Assembly (NCBI GenBank): GCA_028716975.1
Contig: JAQUOU010000008.1
Span: 77,982-141,981 of the forward strand
DNA: 64,000 nucleotides
Source: Methylobacter sp.
GTDB taxonomy: Bacteria; Pseudomonadota; Gammaproteobacteria; Methylococcales; Methylomonadaceae
Reading direction: 5' to 3'
The notes under the pieces were generated by a model. That model did no database searches, was not told the DNA's origin, and saw nothing but the letters and a program-made list of their open reading frames with translations. Below are positions 34,876 through 44,591 of the stretch, one piece after another; within the stretch, counting starts at the first letter, position 1; each line of letters opens with the position of its first letter. Made by a program: the position numbers and the translations under genes.

Positions 34876-36903
34876 TTAAAAGTCGACGCTTGCTTTAATT
34901 CGGAAAGTTAAACCATTCTGTTCTATGCCATTTTGCCTGTGCTGTCCTGAGCCGGGGTCAAAATATTGTTCATCAAAAAGATTATAGACACCGCCGGAAA
35001 GCTCAAGCCCTTTAATCCAGTTTTGAGTGAGCAGAGTGATATTGCTAATGACATGATCTCCCACCTTACCGTTAACATTGCCGTTGACTTCCTTGGGCGG
35101 CGTTATTCTGCTGCTCATGTATTGAGTTTCAAAGCCGAGGAATAGTTTGTCCCGCCATAAAGGTGCAATAAGATTTAGCTTAACCATATGTTCAGGAGAA
35201 TTCGGTAAGCGTTCGTGCGTAGCGGTATTTTCAGTATCCTGCCAGGAATAACTGATACGCGCTTGAAATCCATTAGCCCAATTGTCTTCCAACTGAACTT
35301 CTACTCCCTTGGACTCTACTTCGCTGCCATTTTGATTTTGTAATAGGCCAAAAGTGCTGGTTATCAAAGAAATGATATCGGTTATATCTGTATGGAAAAG
35401 GTTGAATTCCCCGCGCAGGTGCTCATTAAAATAATGTTCAAGTATCAACTCCTCAGTTTGCAGTTTTTCAGGCTTTAAATTGACGCTGGGAATGATGGAA
35501 ATGCCGCCATCATTATAGTTCAGCTCATATTGATTAGGGGCTCTAAAAGCAGTGCCGTAAAGAAGTTTGACAGTGGTTTTTTCCCAGGGGTTATAGATGA
35601 GGGCGAAACGTGGATTGGCAGTTGTGCCGAAAGTACTGAAATAATCAACTCGCACACCGGCATTCAAAGTGAGTGTAGAGGTAATACTATATTCGTCCTG
35701 AATAAATAGCGCCCATTGATACGTGTTTTCATTTGAATCGATATGAGTAGCGACATCATAATTGGTCAAAAATTGATCGAAATTATTTTGGTAAACTCCG
35801 CCTGCGGTTAAGCGATGATCATTCCAAAGCACTTTAGTGGCTTCCAGTTCGCTATATAACCACTGCCCCCTGACAAGGTCTTTATTAATAATAATATCTG
35901 AGGGATTACCTGGATTATTCAGAGGGAAATCACCGGTATTGCGGTAATTATTGTAGGATATTCGGGAGCTTATGTTCAGTTGATTAGTAAAGGTATGGTT
36001 ATACTTAAGCTCCAAGAAAGTAGATTCATCAACAGTATTCTCAGCAGGGCTGTTAAACACAGTGCTGAAAGAAGCAGTCGGAACATCTTTATTTCGCCTG
36101 ACATACAATCCTTGCAAGGTGAAATCCTGAAAAGATAGGGTGGTCATTAACTTCCTTGCCTGTTCCCCATCATTATGTACGCTAACGCCATTATTGGTGG
36201 CCGGTGTGTCAAACTCCTTATAATATCGGCGGTTATAACCCTGGCTGTCATAGAAAGTTCCTGTAACGAATGCTTCCAGCCCGTTATTAAAGCGATTGCC
36301 GTAACTCAAACTGGTCTTGTAGGTATTATTAGTGCCATAGGAAGCTTTAATATTTGCTCCTTCCTGGTCTCGTCCACGTTTGGTGATGACATTAATTACC
36401 CCAAAAAAAGCGCTGGTGCCATACAGCGATGAACTGGGGCCCCGCACAACTTCTACCCGTTCAATCATATCAACATCAACGGGAAACCCCTCAGACGTAT
36501 CCCATGAATCATAGATATTATCGTTGAACCGATGCCCATCTATTAACAATAACAAACGGGAATTGAAATCTGCCGGCAAACCGAAACCTCGCGCACCGGC
36601 GAAGCCGTAATTTCGATCGTTGGTGTTATAAAAACCCTTGAGGCTTGATAAAATATCCCCAAAGGTTCGATAGCCCCATTTTTTTATTTCATCTGCAGTA
36701 ACAATACTGATTGAAGCGGGAGCCTTGGTTACTTTCTGTTCATATTTGGAAGCGCTATAGACGGAAGGTATTTCCTGAAATAGGAGATTTTCTTCTTCTA
36801 GGGAAGGTATCGGAGCTGAAACTTCTTCTTTCGCAAAGGCTGTATTCTGAAGAAGAAAACCCATAACGCCGATGATTAAAGTTAACAATTTAATAAACCG
36901 CAT
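34876..36903 (-). CDS. TonB-dependent outer-membrane receptor
   Basis: 675-aa outer-membrane beta-barrel receptor. Signal peptide (MRFIKLLTLIIGVMGF...AFA), a TonB-box-like region near the mature N-terminus, the plug domain (about 45-165; APASISIVTADEIKKWGYRT, VEVVRGPSSSLYGTSAFFGV), then the barrel ending in aromatic FRIKASVDF. The chosen ATG 36903 has AAGGA 6 nt upstream; a longer frame adds 13 unsupported residues. The plug resembles the vitamin B12/siderophore group, but the ligand is unknown. It is the first gene of the operon with the binding protein and kinase. Confidence 0.92.
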   Translation of the reverse strand: MRFIKLLTLIIGVMGFLLQNTAFAKEEVSAPIPSLEEENLLFQEIPSVYSASKYEQKVTKAPASISIVTADEIKKWGYRTFGDILSSLKGFYNTNDRNYGFAGARGFGLPADFNSRLLLLIDGHRFNDNIYDSWDTSEGFPVDVDMIERVEVVRGPSSSLYGTSAFFGVINVITKRGRDQEGANIKASYGTNNTYKTSLSYGNRFNNGLEAFVTGTFYDSQGYNRRYYKEFDTPATNNGVSVHNDGEQARKLMTTLSFQDFTLQGLYVRRNKDVPTASFSTVFNSPAENTVDESTFLELKYNHTFTNQLNISSRISYNNYRNTGDFPLNNPGNPSDIIINKDLVRGQWLYSELEATKVLWNDHRLTAGGVYQNNFDQFLTNYDVATHIDSNENTYQWALFIQDEYSITSTLTLNAGVRVDYFSTFGTTANPRFALIYNPWEKTTVKLLYGTAFRAPNQYELNYNDGGISIIPSVNLKPEKLQTEELILEHYFNEHLRGEFNLFHTDITDIISLITSTFGLLQNQNGSEVESKGVEVQLEDNWANGFQARISYSWQDTENTATHERLPNSPEHMVKLNLIAPLWRDKLFLGFETQYMSSRITPPKEVNGNVNGKVGDHVISNITLLTQNWIKGLELSGGVYNLFDEQYFDPGSGQHRQNGIEQNGLTFRIKASVDF

Positions 36904-37430
36904 AAGTTTCCTTCTTTTGGGCAATGGTGAAATCAATATCAATATAGTTAAATACCTTCAACTAGGGAAGTTAATTGAAGAATTTCTAATGAGACCAGGT
37001 ACTTATAGAAGCTTTTTCAGCTATTACCTCAAAGTAATCACGACTATGCGATAGTTGAAACCCATTTTTGGATAGGACGCTAACGAGATCCAGGATGAAA
37101 TGACAGAGTCAGGGATTGTGGTCAACTTAACCCGATAACCGGGATGACTATGATGGCGTAGTCATTTGTAATTTTTTGGAAACTGAACTATCTTAAACAA
37201 GACTTAAGAGGGTTCGAATGGATTAGCTGTATAAAAAGTGAAGACGCTTAACGTTAAGTTAGAGGATTTTAACGGGTAAACGCTTTTGCCTTCCTAGCCT
37301 TTAACTAATTTAAATTTTCAACTTCATTGGGAGGATAGAAAAACTCATAAACCGATGAAATAAAAGAGCACGCCAGTGACGCAATCTCTTACAGCAATTT
37401 TAAGATTTAATTACCTAAGGAAATAAATGA
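36904..37430. other. 527-bp divergent spacer, no gene
   Basis: Lies between the TonB-receptor gene and the EamA transporter gene and must hold their promoters. It contains a 12-bp palindrome cttaacgttaag at 37247-37258, possibly an operator, without further support. No coding frame is convincing. Confidence 0.5.
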
Positions 37431-38321
37431 ATGTGGCTTTTCTATGCCCTGATTGGCCCGCCATTCTGTGCTATCGTCCATGTCCTCGATAGCCATTGTG
37501 TTGAGAATGTATTCGACCGGCCCTGTATGGGAGTAATAACGGGCTCCCTCGCTTCATTAGTCATCTTTCTCGCCGTATTCTTTATAATGCCGTTTGGAAT
37601 AGGGGAGCTACCTGAATGGGATGTTATTGCAATGGCCTTACTGGCGGGCGGTCTCATCCAGTTGAGTCAAGCATTTTACTTCAAGGCCTTGCAGTATAGC
37701 GAAGCGGGAATCGTTGCGGCTTACTGGAACTTGATTCCGATTCTTTTACCTCTGGCTAGTTATTATTTATTGGGCGAGGTCCTTACCTTACTGCAATATA
37801 TAGGTATTGGTATTCTGGTTTTTACCTCAGTTTGTTTTTGTTTGCTGGACTCCTGTTTGCAAGGGCGATGGTATTCTTTCTTACTCATGCTGGCTGCTTG
37901 CATAGTTCAAGTAATGACCATGCTTATTCAGAAGGTTGTGTTCGAACAAGGGAGTTTTTTCATCTGTTTTCTGATTGTGATGATAGGTATTATAGGCGCT
38001 GGCGCTTTGCCGTTATTGCTTCCTAATATCAGGAAGGCTCTCTGTAAAAACATGCTGACTCTTAGACCCGCAATACCAATGCTCATTGGTATCGAAGTGG
38101 TTAACTGGGTGGCTTTATATACCGCTCTTCGAGCTGTGGATTTGGGCGAGCCGGCACTGGTTGCTGCCGTTGAAACGACCATTCCAGGGTATACTTTTGC
38201 GTTGACGCTGCTGTTGGTTGCAACCACAAAGCGGGTTGATAAGAAAGAAGCGCGCCAGCAACTGCCGATCAAGCTGGCTCTGGTTGCAATAATGACTGTT
38301 GGCGTCTGGCAGTTATCGTAG
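37431..38321 (+). CDS. EamA/DMT family transporter
   Basis: 296-aa membrane protein with about ten predicted transmembrane helices arranged as two EamA repeats (1-145 and 150-296). Typical stretches are QAFYFKALQYSEAGIVAAYW and the second-repeat equivalent YTALRAVDLGEPALVAAVET. Members export metabolites or amino acids; the substrate is not predictable. AAGG lies 10 nt before the ATG. It is monocistronic and converges on the lipoprotein gene. Confidence 0.85.
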   Translation: MWLFYALIGPPFCAIVHVLDSHCVENVFDRPCMGVITGSLASLVIFLAVFFIMPFGIGELPEWDVIAMALLAGGLIQLSQAFYFKALQYSEAGIVAAYWNLIPILLPLASYYLLGEVLTLLQYIGIGILVFTSVCFCLLDSCLQGRWYSFLLMLAACIVQVMTMLIQKVVFEQGSFFICFLIVMIGIIGAGALPLLLPNIRKALCKNMLTLRPAIPMLIGIEVVNWVALYTALRAVDLGEPALVAAVETTIPGYTFALTLLLVATTKRVDKKEARQQLPIKLALVAIMTVGVWQLS

Positions 38322-38364
38322 AAAAAAGATTTACCAATCAATGCCGGATATTTTGGTATTTATA

Positions 38365-38772
38365 TCATTTTTTTTCTTTTGCCGACTCTTCAGATTCCAT
38401 GATTGCGGCTGAATAGCAGGTCATTAAGCTCTCCGTATAGTTGCTATGGGCTTCGGCAAGTTCTTTTGCTGAGCCAAAGTCGTTACGTAATTCCTCCATC
38501 GCCTTTTGAGGGTCTTTAGATGTAGGTAGGGTCAACATTTTCGCATAGTTGCGATAAGCCATCATTCGTTTAGGGTCAAGAGGAAAAGCACCGGGCATAT
38601 TGGGTGAGGTTGTTGCCACGACGCAGTCGGTCATATGTTCAGGAGGTATATGATAGTCCTTGACATCTTGTTCTTTCTGCATTTGTTCTAATACAGCCTG
38701 TTCATACTGGTTTTTATCAGCGCAAGCTGAGACTAATAATGCAGAGAGAGAGATCAATAGTAGTTTTTTCAT
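38365..38772 (-). CDS. Small predicted lipoprotein, unknown family
   Basis: 135 aa. Signal peptide MKKLLLISLSALLVSAC with lipobox VSAC (Cys17). The mature part is hydrophilic and includes two further cysteines, in MTDCVVATTSP and LMTCYSAAIM, which could form a disulfide, and a lysine-rich C-terminus. I do not recognise a family. The gene stands alone between the EamA transporter and plsC. Confidence 0.75.
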   Translation of the reverse strand: MKKLLLISLSALLVSACADKNQYEQAVLEQMQKEQDVKDYHIPPEHMTDCVVATTSPNMPGAFPLDPKRMMAYRNYAKMLTLPTSKDPQKAMEELRNDFGSAKELAEAHSNYTESLMTCYSAAIMESEESAKEKK

Positions 38773-38889
38773 GGAAAAGATACCGTAGTTAATGGATTAA
38801 ACGTGATGCAGATGAATGATTATTATACGCTTATTGTTATAGCATCGTTTTTTGATTGTATTGCAAGGCTGTAGGGGTGAATTCATTTG

Positions 38890-39651
38890 TCATGGACGGT
38901 CCGCCATGGTAATTTCTTTCATGGTTTGGGTTATCCATGCTTCTGCCTCTGCATTTATATCCGCCGCTTTACGTCTCTTGCTTTCAATTACGGGGCCGAT
39001 TCTTACCTTTATAGTTCCCGGATATTTTAGAAAACTATAGCGCGGCCAGTAATAGCCTGCATTATGTGCAATAGGGATAACAGGGTACCCGGTTTTTTGA
39101 GCTAACAATGCTCCGCCTGCATTAAATTTCCTGGTTTCTCCCGGCGCTGTCCGTGTGCCTTCAGGAAAAATAAGCACCCATAAGCCCTGTTGTAAAGAGG
39201 CTGCTCCTTGATTCAATAATAATCGTAATGCGGCGCGCTGATTTTTCCGGTCTATGGCTATGGGTTTTAACGTTGCCATTGCCCAGCCCAAAACCGGCAA
39301 CCATAGTAAAGATCGCTTTAATAAGACAGTCTGCATTGGAAGAATATGTCTTAAAGCAATCGTTTCCCAGGCAGACTGATGTTTGCTCAATACAATCGTG
39401 GGCTGTAGCTTATTAATATTTTCCGTTCCTTCGACTTCATAATGAATGCCGCAAAAAACTCTCGTTGACCATAAAATAAATGCTGTCCATAGATTCATAA
39501 TCTTATAGCGAACATGAAAAGGACAGGGCGTGCATAAAAGCACCATAGCCCCGATAATGAGCCCGGCCAGAATTGAGCAAATAAAAAAAATGCTTGAGCC
39601 AAGAAAGATCCGGGTTTTATTGCCTGGATACAAGGTATTTTGCAGCGTCAT
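38890..39651 (-). CDS. plsC: 1-acyl-sn-glycerol-3-phosphate acyltransferase
   Basis: Transfers the second acyl chain in phosphatidic acid synthesis at the inner membrane. 253 aa from ATG 39651, with an N-terminal membrane helix. The acyltransferase motifs are KHQSAWET (H-x4-E, where many homologues have H-x4-D; the E form is frequent in this proteobacterial subgroup) and IFPEGTRTAPGE, followed by VIPIAHNAGYYWPR. The start overlaps the last 35 nt of gmhB, so the two are probably coupled. A TTG 12 nt upstream is a weaker start. It is the last gene of glyQ-glyS-gmhB-plsC. Confidence 0.92.
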   Translation of the reverse strand: MTLQNTLYPGNKTRIFLGSSIFFICSILAGLIIGAMVLLCTPCPFHVRYKIMNLWTAFILWSTRVFCGIHYEVEGTENINKLQPTIVLSKHQSAWETIALRHILPMQTVLLKRSLLWLPVLGWAMATLKPIAIDRKNQRAALRLLLNQGAASLQQGLWVLIFPEGTRTAPGETRKFNAGGALLAQKTGYPVIPIAHNAGYYWPRYSFLKYPGTIKVRIGPVIESKRRKAADINAEAEAWITQTMKEITMADRP

Positions 39652-40162
39652 AGAGATTTTCAAAAACAGGAATATTAAGGTTGGGATGTTTGTTCAAAGT
39701 TTTTTGGCCTTTGCCGGTCTTGACCAGTATTGGATTGGCATTAACAGCTTGAGCCGCGTGGATATCGCGGAGTGAATCACCGATAAAAGCGATGCCGTTC
39801 AGGTCGATATTTTTGTCGTTTGCAAAAGACTCAAGCAAACCCGGTTTGGGTTTACGGCACAGGCATTGGCTTTGCGGCCCGTGCGGACAAAAATAAACAG
39901 CATCGATTTTTCCGCCTTTTTCAGCAAGCATTTGATGCATTTTTGCATGAATTTTTTCCAGCGTGGCTTCATCGAATAAACCTCGGGCCAAGCCCGATTG
40001 ATTGGAAATGACGGCGATTTTATAACCATGCTTGTTAAGAAGAGCAATCGCTTCAAGACTGCCCTCAAGCGGATGCCATTCATCCGGCGACTTTATGAAA
40101 TCATCTGAATCATAATTGATAACGCCATCCCTATCCATCAAAACATAATGATTTTGGCTCAT
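39617..40162 (-). CDS. gmhB: D-glycero-beta-D-manno-heptose-1,7-bisphosphate 7-phosphatase
   Basis: HAD phosphatase (181 aa) of the ADP-heptose pathway that feeds lipopolysaccharide core synthesis. The nucleophile motif is LMDRDGVIN (Asp10, Asp12). The zinc site is C-P-H-G-x4-C-L-C (CPHGPQSQCLC). Other motifs are ISNQSGLARG and FIGDSLRDI. It begins 9 nt after the glyS stop and its end overlaps plsC. This glyS-gmhB-plsC order is common in gammaproteobacteria. Confidence 0.95.
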   Translation of the reverse strand: MSQNHYVLMDRDGVINYDSDDFIKSPDEWHPLEGSLEAIALLNKHGYKIAVISNQSGLARGLFDEATLEKIHAKMHQMLAEKGGKIDAVYFCPHGPQSQCLCRKPKPGLLESFANDKNIDLNGIAFIGDSLRDIHAAQAVNANPILVKTGKGQKTLNKHPNLNIPVFENLYDAAKYLVSRQ

Positions 40163-40171
40163 GCCGGATGC

Positions 40172-42253
40172 TTAAGACTGTAATTTGGATATATCGGCGA
40201 TGCGTAAGAATTTACCGGACAGCATGTAAAGCAATTCCAGACGGTTATTGCGTAGATCAATATCTTCAGCCATGACCATGACATGATCAAAAAAACTGTC
40301 AACATCATTCCGTAATAGCGCCAGGCGATTAAGTGCCGCCTGGTAATTTCGTTGTTCCAGTAACGGTTGAATGTCAAAATCAGATTCTGTCATGGCTGTC
40401 CATAGTTGTTTTTCTTCAGCTTCAACCAAGCGATCAGGATTAAAGCGATCTTTCATTTCTTCCTTATGAAATGATTTTTTCAGGATGTTGTGTATGCGTT
40501 TATTCGCCGTTGCCAGACTTTCGCCTTCAGGCAGTTGTCTGAAAGCTTTAACCGCTTGTAAACGCCGCATAAAGTCCAGAGGTTCTCCTGGCTCTACCGA
40601 TATAACGGCGTCAAATTCATCAGCTGAATAACCTTTATCCAGGCAATAGCTTTTTAGACGATCAAAAACAAAATCCATTACGTTTTTGCGGGTGGCATCG
40701 CTGTTAAAATCGTGGCTGAACAAACTAACCGAGACATCAATTAAATCGCGGATGTTAAGGTTTAATTTATTCTCAATAATGATTCTAAGTATACCCAGTG
40801 CGGCTCTTCTTAAAGCATAAGGGTCTTTATCGCCGGTCGGTATTAATCCCGCGCTGAAAATACCGGTCAGCGTGTCAATTTTATCTGCAATTGCAAGTAT
40901 TTGACCCGTGATGCTGCTGGGGGTCGGGCTGCCGGATTGTTTGGGGAAATACTGCTCTTCCAGCGCGAGGGCAACTTCAGCCGGTTCATTATCTGCCAAT
41001 GCATAATAATGGCCCATAATACCTTGCAGGTTGCCGAATTCACCCACCATTTCGGTCATCAAGTCGGTTTTGGCTAACAAAGCCGCGCGTTCCGCCAGTT
41101 CAATATTGGCGTTGAGGCGACCGGCAATAAATTTCGCAAGATTTTGAACGCGTTTTGTTTTTGCGTAAACAGTGCCTAAATTCTCTTGAAAGACAACGCT
41201 GGACAGACTTTCGACCCGGTTTTCCAGCGCTTTTTTCCTATCCTGTTTCCAGAAAAACTCGGCATCGGTAAGGCGTGGCGTAATAACGCGTTCATTGCCT
41301 TGTTTTATAGACTCAGGCCGGCTGCTTTCAATATTGCTGAAAGTGATGAAATGCGGCAATAAACCGCCGTCGGAATTCTTTACCGGAAAATATTTCTGAT
41401 TAGTTTGCATGGTGGTAATCAGCACTTCGGCGGGCAACTCAAGAAAGCGCGGATCAAAATCGCCTGTTACCGGCACCGGCCATTCATTCAGGGCGGTGAT
41501 CTCCTCCAGTAAGTCATCTTCTATATGGGCTATGCCATTAACCGCTAATGCGGCTTTTTGTGCAGCGTCATGGATTTGTGATTTTCTTTGTGCAAAATCG
41601 GCAATGACTTTGCCGTCTTTGAACAAAACTTCTAAGTAATCTTCCGATTTGTTGATAGTCAGTTTTTGCGGTGCATGAAAGCGGTGGCCTTGCGTTGCGG
41701 CGCCGGTTTCCAGTCCCAGAATTTCAGTTTTAATGACGGTGCCGCCATAAAGCAATACGGCCCAATGTACGGGTCTGACGAATTCCGTACTGAAGCTGCC
41801 CCAGCGCATCCTTTTAGCAATAGGCAATGCGGCAATGCTTTGTCTAAGAATGTCCGGGATTAAATTTTCAGTAGATTGACCTTTAACGTTTTGGGTAAAG
41901 ACCAGCCATTCACCCTTGTCTGTTGTTAATCGTTCCAGTTTGTCGAATGTGGTGCCGCAGCCGGCGGCAAAACCGGCAGCGGCTTTGCTGGGCGCGCCAT
42001 CCGCCGCAAATGCCGCCTGTATTGCCGGACCGCGTTTTTCTACGGTTTTATCCGGTTGTGCCGTGGCCAGATTTTCAATCAGTACGGCTAACCGTCTGGG
42101 CGTAGCATAGGCTTTGCTGGCAGTAAAGGTTAATTCAGCGGCTGTTAATGCCTGGACAATATTGTTTAGTAAGGCATTGCTTAGTTTAAGCAAGGTTTTG
42201 GGCGGCAATTCTTCGGAACCCAGCTCGAAAAGTAAATGTTTGCTAGTCGTCAT
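40172..42253 (-). CDS. glyS: Glycyl-tRNA synthetase beta subunit
   Basis: 693-aa subunit of the bacterial alpha2beta2 glycyl-tRNA synthetase, needed for tRNA binding and activity. It opens with LLFELGSEELPPKTL, the family signature. It contains the HD-like domain with GNLQGIMGHYYAL, DKIDTLTGIFSAGLIPTG and DPYALRRAALGI, and ends with a DALR-type anticodon-binding domain (FFDHVMVMAEDIDLRNNRL). It starts 1 nt after the glyQ stop. Confidence 0.97.
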   Translation of the reverse strand: MTTSKHLLFELGSEELPPKTLLKLSNALLNNIVQALTAAELTFTASKAYATPRRLAVLIENLATAQPDKTVEKRGPAIQAAFAADGAPSKAAAGFAAGCGTTFDKLERLTTDKGEWLVFTQNVKGQSTENLIPDILRQSIAALPIAKRMRWGSFSTEFVRPVHWAVLLYGGTVIKTEILGLETGAATQGHRFHAPQKLTINKSEDYLEVLFKDGKVIADFAQRKSQIHDAAQKAALAVNGIAHIEDDLLEEITALNEWPVPVTGDFDPRFLELPAEVLITTMQTNQKYFPVKNSDGGLLPHFITFSNIESSRPESIKQGNERVITPRLTDAEFFWKQDRKKALENRVESLSSVVFQENLGTVYAKTKRVQNLAKFIAGRLNANIELAERAALLAKTDLMTEMVGEFGNLQGIMGHYYALADNEPAEVALALEEQYFPKQSGSPTPSSITGQILAIADKIDTLTGIFSAGLIPTGDKDPYALRRAALGILRIIIENKLNLNIRDLIDVSVSLFSHDFNSDATRKNVMDFVFDRLKSYCLDKGYSADEFDAVISVEPGEPLDFMRRLQAVKAFRQLPEGESLATANKRIHNILKKSFHKEEMKDRFNPDRLVEAEEKQLWTAMTESDFDIQPLLEQRNYQAALNRLALLRNDVDSFFDHVMVMAEDIDLRNNRLELLYMLSGKFLRIADISKLQS

Positions 42254-42254
42254 T

Positions 42255-43190
42255 TTATGCTCCTTGCTCGCTCAACATGGGGAAACCCAACAACTCCCGG
42301 CGCTGATAATAGGCTTCGGCAACGGCTTTAGACAGATTTCTGACTCTCAATATATAGCGCTGACGCTCGGTAACAGAAATGGCGTGGCGCGCATCCAGCA
42401 AATTAAAAGTATGCGAAGCTTTCAGCACCATTTCATAGGCGGGTAAAGGTAAATCCAGGGCAATCAGTTTTTGGCATTCCCGCTCGTAGGTATCGAAACA
42501 CTGGAACAGGAATTCAACATTGGCGTAATCGAAGTTGTAAGCAGACATTTCCACTTCATTTTGAAGGAAAACGTCGCCATACGTTACGGTGCCGAAAGGC
42601 CCTTTCGTCCAGACCAGATCAAAAACACTTTTAACTCCCTGTAAATACATGGCAATGCGTTCCAAACCGTAAGTGATTTCTCCGGTGACTGGTCTGCATT
42701 CCAAGCCGCCGACTTGTTGAAAATAGGTGAACTGGGTTACTTCCATGCCGTTTAGCCAAACTTCCCAGCCCAAGCCCCAAGCGCCTAACGTGGGTGACTC
42801 CCAGTTGTCCTCAACAAAGCGAATGTCGTGCTCGAGCAAGTCAAATCCCAGTTGGCGTAACGAGCCAAGATACAGTTCCTGAATATTATCCGGGGATGGC
42901 TTCAATGCGACCTGGAACTGATAGTAATGTTGCAGGCGATTGGGATTTTCGCCAAAACGGCCGTCAGTAGGCCGGCGGGACGGCTGGACAAAGGCAGCGT
43001 TCCACGGTTCAGGGCCGATTGAACGCAAAAAGGTAGCGGGATGGAAAGTGCCGGCCCCTACTTCCTGATCCAAAGGTTGCAATAAAATACAGCCCTGCTG
43101 TGACCAGTATTCCTGCAAGGCCAAGATAAGCCCTTGAAAAGTAGATAAATCATTATTTATACTCGGCACTGTCGCTATCCGGTTTGGCAA
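42255..43190 (-). CDS. glyQ: Glycyl-tRNA synthetase alpha subunit
   Basis: Catalytic class II subunit (311 aa), forming the glycyl-adenylate. Typical sequence includes [59 protein letters not shown] and [13 protein letters not shown]. It is the first gene of the glyQ-glyS-gmhB-plsC operon. A 108-nt gap separates it from the end of pilU upstream. Confidence 0.97.
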   Translation of the reverse strand: MPNRIATVPSINNDLSTFQGLILALQEYWSQQGCILLQPLDQEVGAGTFHPATFLRSIGPEPWNAAFVQPSRRPTDGRFGENPNRLQHYYQFQVALKPSPDNIQELYLGSLRQLGFDLLEHDIRFVEDNWESPTLGAWGLGWEVWLNGMEVTQFTYFQQVGGLECRPVTGEITYGLERIAMYLQGVKSVFDLVWTKGPFGTVTYGDVFLQNEVEMSAYNFDYANVEFLFQCFDTYERECQKLIALDLPLPAYEMVLKASHTFNLLDARHAISVTERQRYILRVRNLSKAVAEAYYQRRELLGFPMLSEQGA

Positions 43191-43298
43191 TAAAAAGGGA
43201 CCAATTATAGCGTAAAAATGCTTTTGTAGTGGACAGTATCGGAAATGAAATTGGAACTTACCGCTGAAGACTCACATCTTCAGCAATAGAGGGAAAAA

Positions 43299-44468
43299 TT
43301 ATTCTGCGGCTTCCTGTTCTTCGTCTTTATGAATCGCTTGTAGCGAAAGACTGCCAACCAGGTCGCTTTGTGACGCGGTTATTTTATCAGGTGATGATGA
43401 GGAACCCAGGCCTTCGCTCAAATTAATTTTCAACTTCAGGTTATTGGGCGAATCGGAGTTAAGCAGCGCTTCTTCCAGAGAAATAGTGCCTTCCTTAAAT
43501 AGTCTCAACAAGTGACTGTCAAAAGTCTGCATCCCGATATTTTCCGACTTTTCCATGGCTTCCTTGATAGCGTGAATATCGCCTTTATGGATTAAATCGC
43601 GAACCAGTTGCGTCCCCAATAAAATTTCAATGGCGGCAGTGCGTTTGCCGTCAACGGTAGGCACTAATCGTTGCGAGACAAAAGCTTTTAGATTAAGCGA
43701 CAAATCCAGTAATAATTGATGACGGCGTTCTTCCGGGAAGAAGTTGATGATTCTGTCCAGGGCCTGGTTGGCATTATTGGCATGCAAGGTTGAAAGACAT
43801 AAATGCCCGGTTTCTGCAAAAGCCAGAGCGTGCTCCATTGTCTCCTGAGAGCGGATTTCACCAATCAGGATGACATCAGGGGCCTGACGCAAAGTATTTT
43901 TCAGGGCATCTTCATAGCTGAGGGTATCAACCCCGACTTCCCGCTGATTGACCAGGGATTTTTTGTGCGGATGTAAGTATTCGATGGGATCTTCGATGGT
44001 GATAATATGCCCGGAAGCATTGCTGTTGCGATAATCAATAAGGGCTGCGAGTGAGGTCGATTTGCCTGAACCGGTTCCGCCGACAAATAAAATCAGGCCG
44101 CGTTTTTCCATAATTGATTTTTTTAATACCGTCGGCAGTCCCAGTTTATCGGCATTGGGAATCTCTACTTTGATATTACGAATAACCAATGCAAAACTGT
44201 TGCGCTGCTTGAAAATATTAATCCTGAAACGGCCAATTCCAGGTTCGGATATAGCCAGATTCAATTCAGGAATACGTTCAAAAGCCTTTTGTTGTTCCTC
44301 ATCCATCAAACTATGGGCAATCTCCTTGATTCGCTCTTTTGCCAGCGCAATATTCTCCAGCGGTTTCAGCGTTCCCTGAAATTTGGCGACCGGTGGAGCG
44401 CCTTCCGTTAAATACAGGTCGGATCCGTCTTTTTGTACGAGGATTTTTAGATAGTCTTTGAATTCCAT
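43299..44468 (-). CDS. pilU: Type IV pilus retraction ATPase PilU
   Basis: Hexameric AAA-type secretion ATPase (389 aa) that assists PilT in pilus retraction. The N-terminal PAS-like part is followed by the RecA core: Walker A GGTGSGKST (about 136-144), TIEDPIEYLH, the Asp box with APDVILIGEIRSQETMEHAL, and the His box TGHLCLSTLHANNANQALD. The longer acidic C-terminal tail and the INFFPEERR sequence mark PilU rather than PilT. pilT is not adjacent, although the two are usually neighbours. It is probably monocistronic. Confidence 0.93.
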   Translation of the reverse strand: MEFKDYLKILVQKDGSDLYLTEGAPPVAKFQGTLKPLENIALAKERIKEIAHSLMDEEQQKAFERIPELNLAISEPGIGRFRINIFKQRNSFALVIRNIKVEIPNADKLGLPTVLKKSIMEKRGLILFVGGTGSGKSTSLAALIDYRNSNASGHIITIEDPIEYLHPHKKSLVNQREVGVDTLSYEDALKNTLRQAPDVILIGEIRSQETMEHALAFAETGHLCLSTLHANNANQALDRIINFFPEERRHQLLLDLSLNLKAFVSQRLVPTVDGKRTAAIEILLGTQLVRDLIHKGDIHAIKEAMEKSENIGMQTFDSHLLRLFKEGTISLEEALLNSDSPNNLKLKINLSEGLGSSSSPDKITASQSDLVGSLSLQAIHKDEEQEAAE

Positions 44469-44556
44469 GGTTAGTTCGAAGTCAGGAATGAAATCAGGTA
44501 ATTCAAGTTTAGGTTATCAACCGTAGAAGTTGAAGCCGGATTACAAAATAACCGCG

Positions 44557-44562
44557 TATAAT
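44557..44562 (+). promoter_or_regulatory. Perfect -10 hexamer upstream of the PP-loop gene
   Basis: TATAAT lies 29 nt before the ATG at 44592. The nearest -35-like TTGAAG (44530-44535) is 21 nt away, longer than the normal 16-18, so this is a candidate only. Confidence 0.3.
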
Positions 44563-44591
44563 AAGCTTATTTTTTATAAAATTTAACGATT

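Noticed and set aside
37205-37225. Sequence gggttcgaatgg resembling a tRNA T-loop
   Set aside because: No 5-bp T stem, no anticodon arm or acceptor stem around it.
37247-37258. 12-bp palindrome cttaacgttaag as an operator
   Set aside because: A single AT-rich palindrome in a 527-bp spacer without a second copy or nearby promoter is expected by chance too often.
43263-43284. 8-bp stem-loop between pilU and glyQ
   Set aside because: No U-tract on either side, so not called a terminator; kept only as a note.
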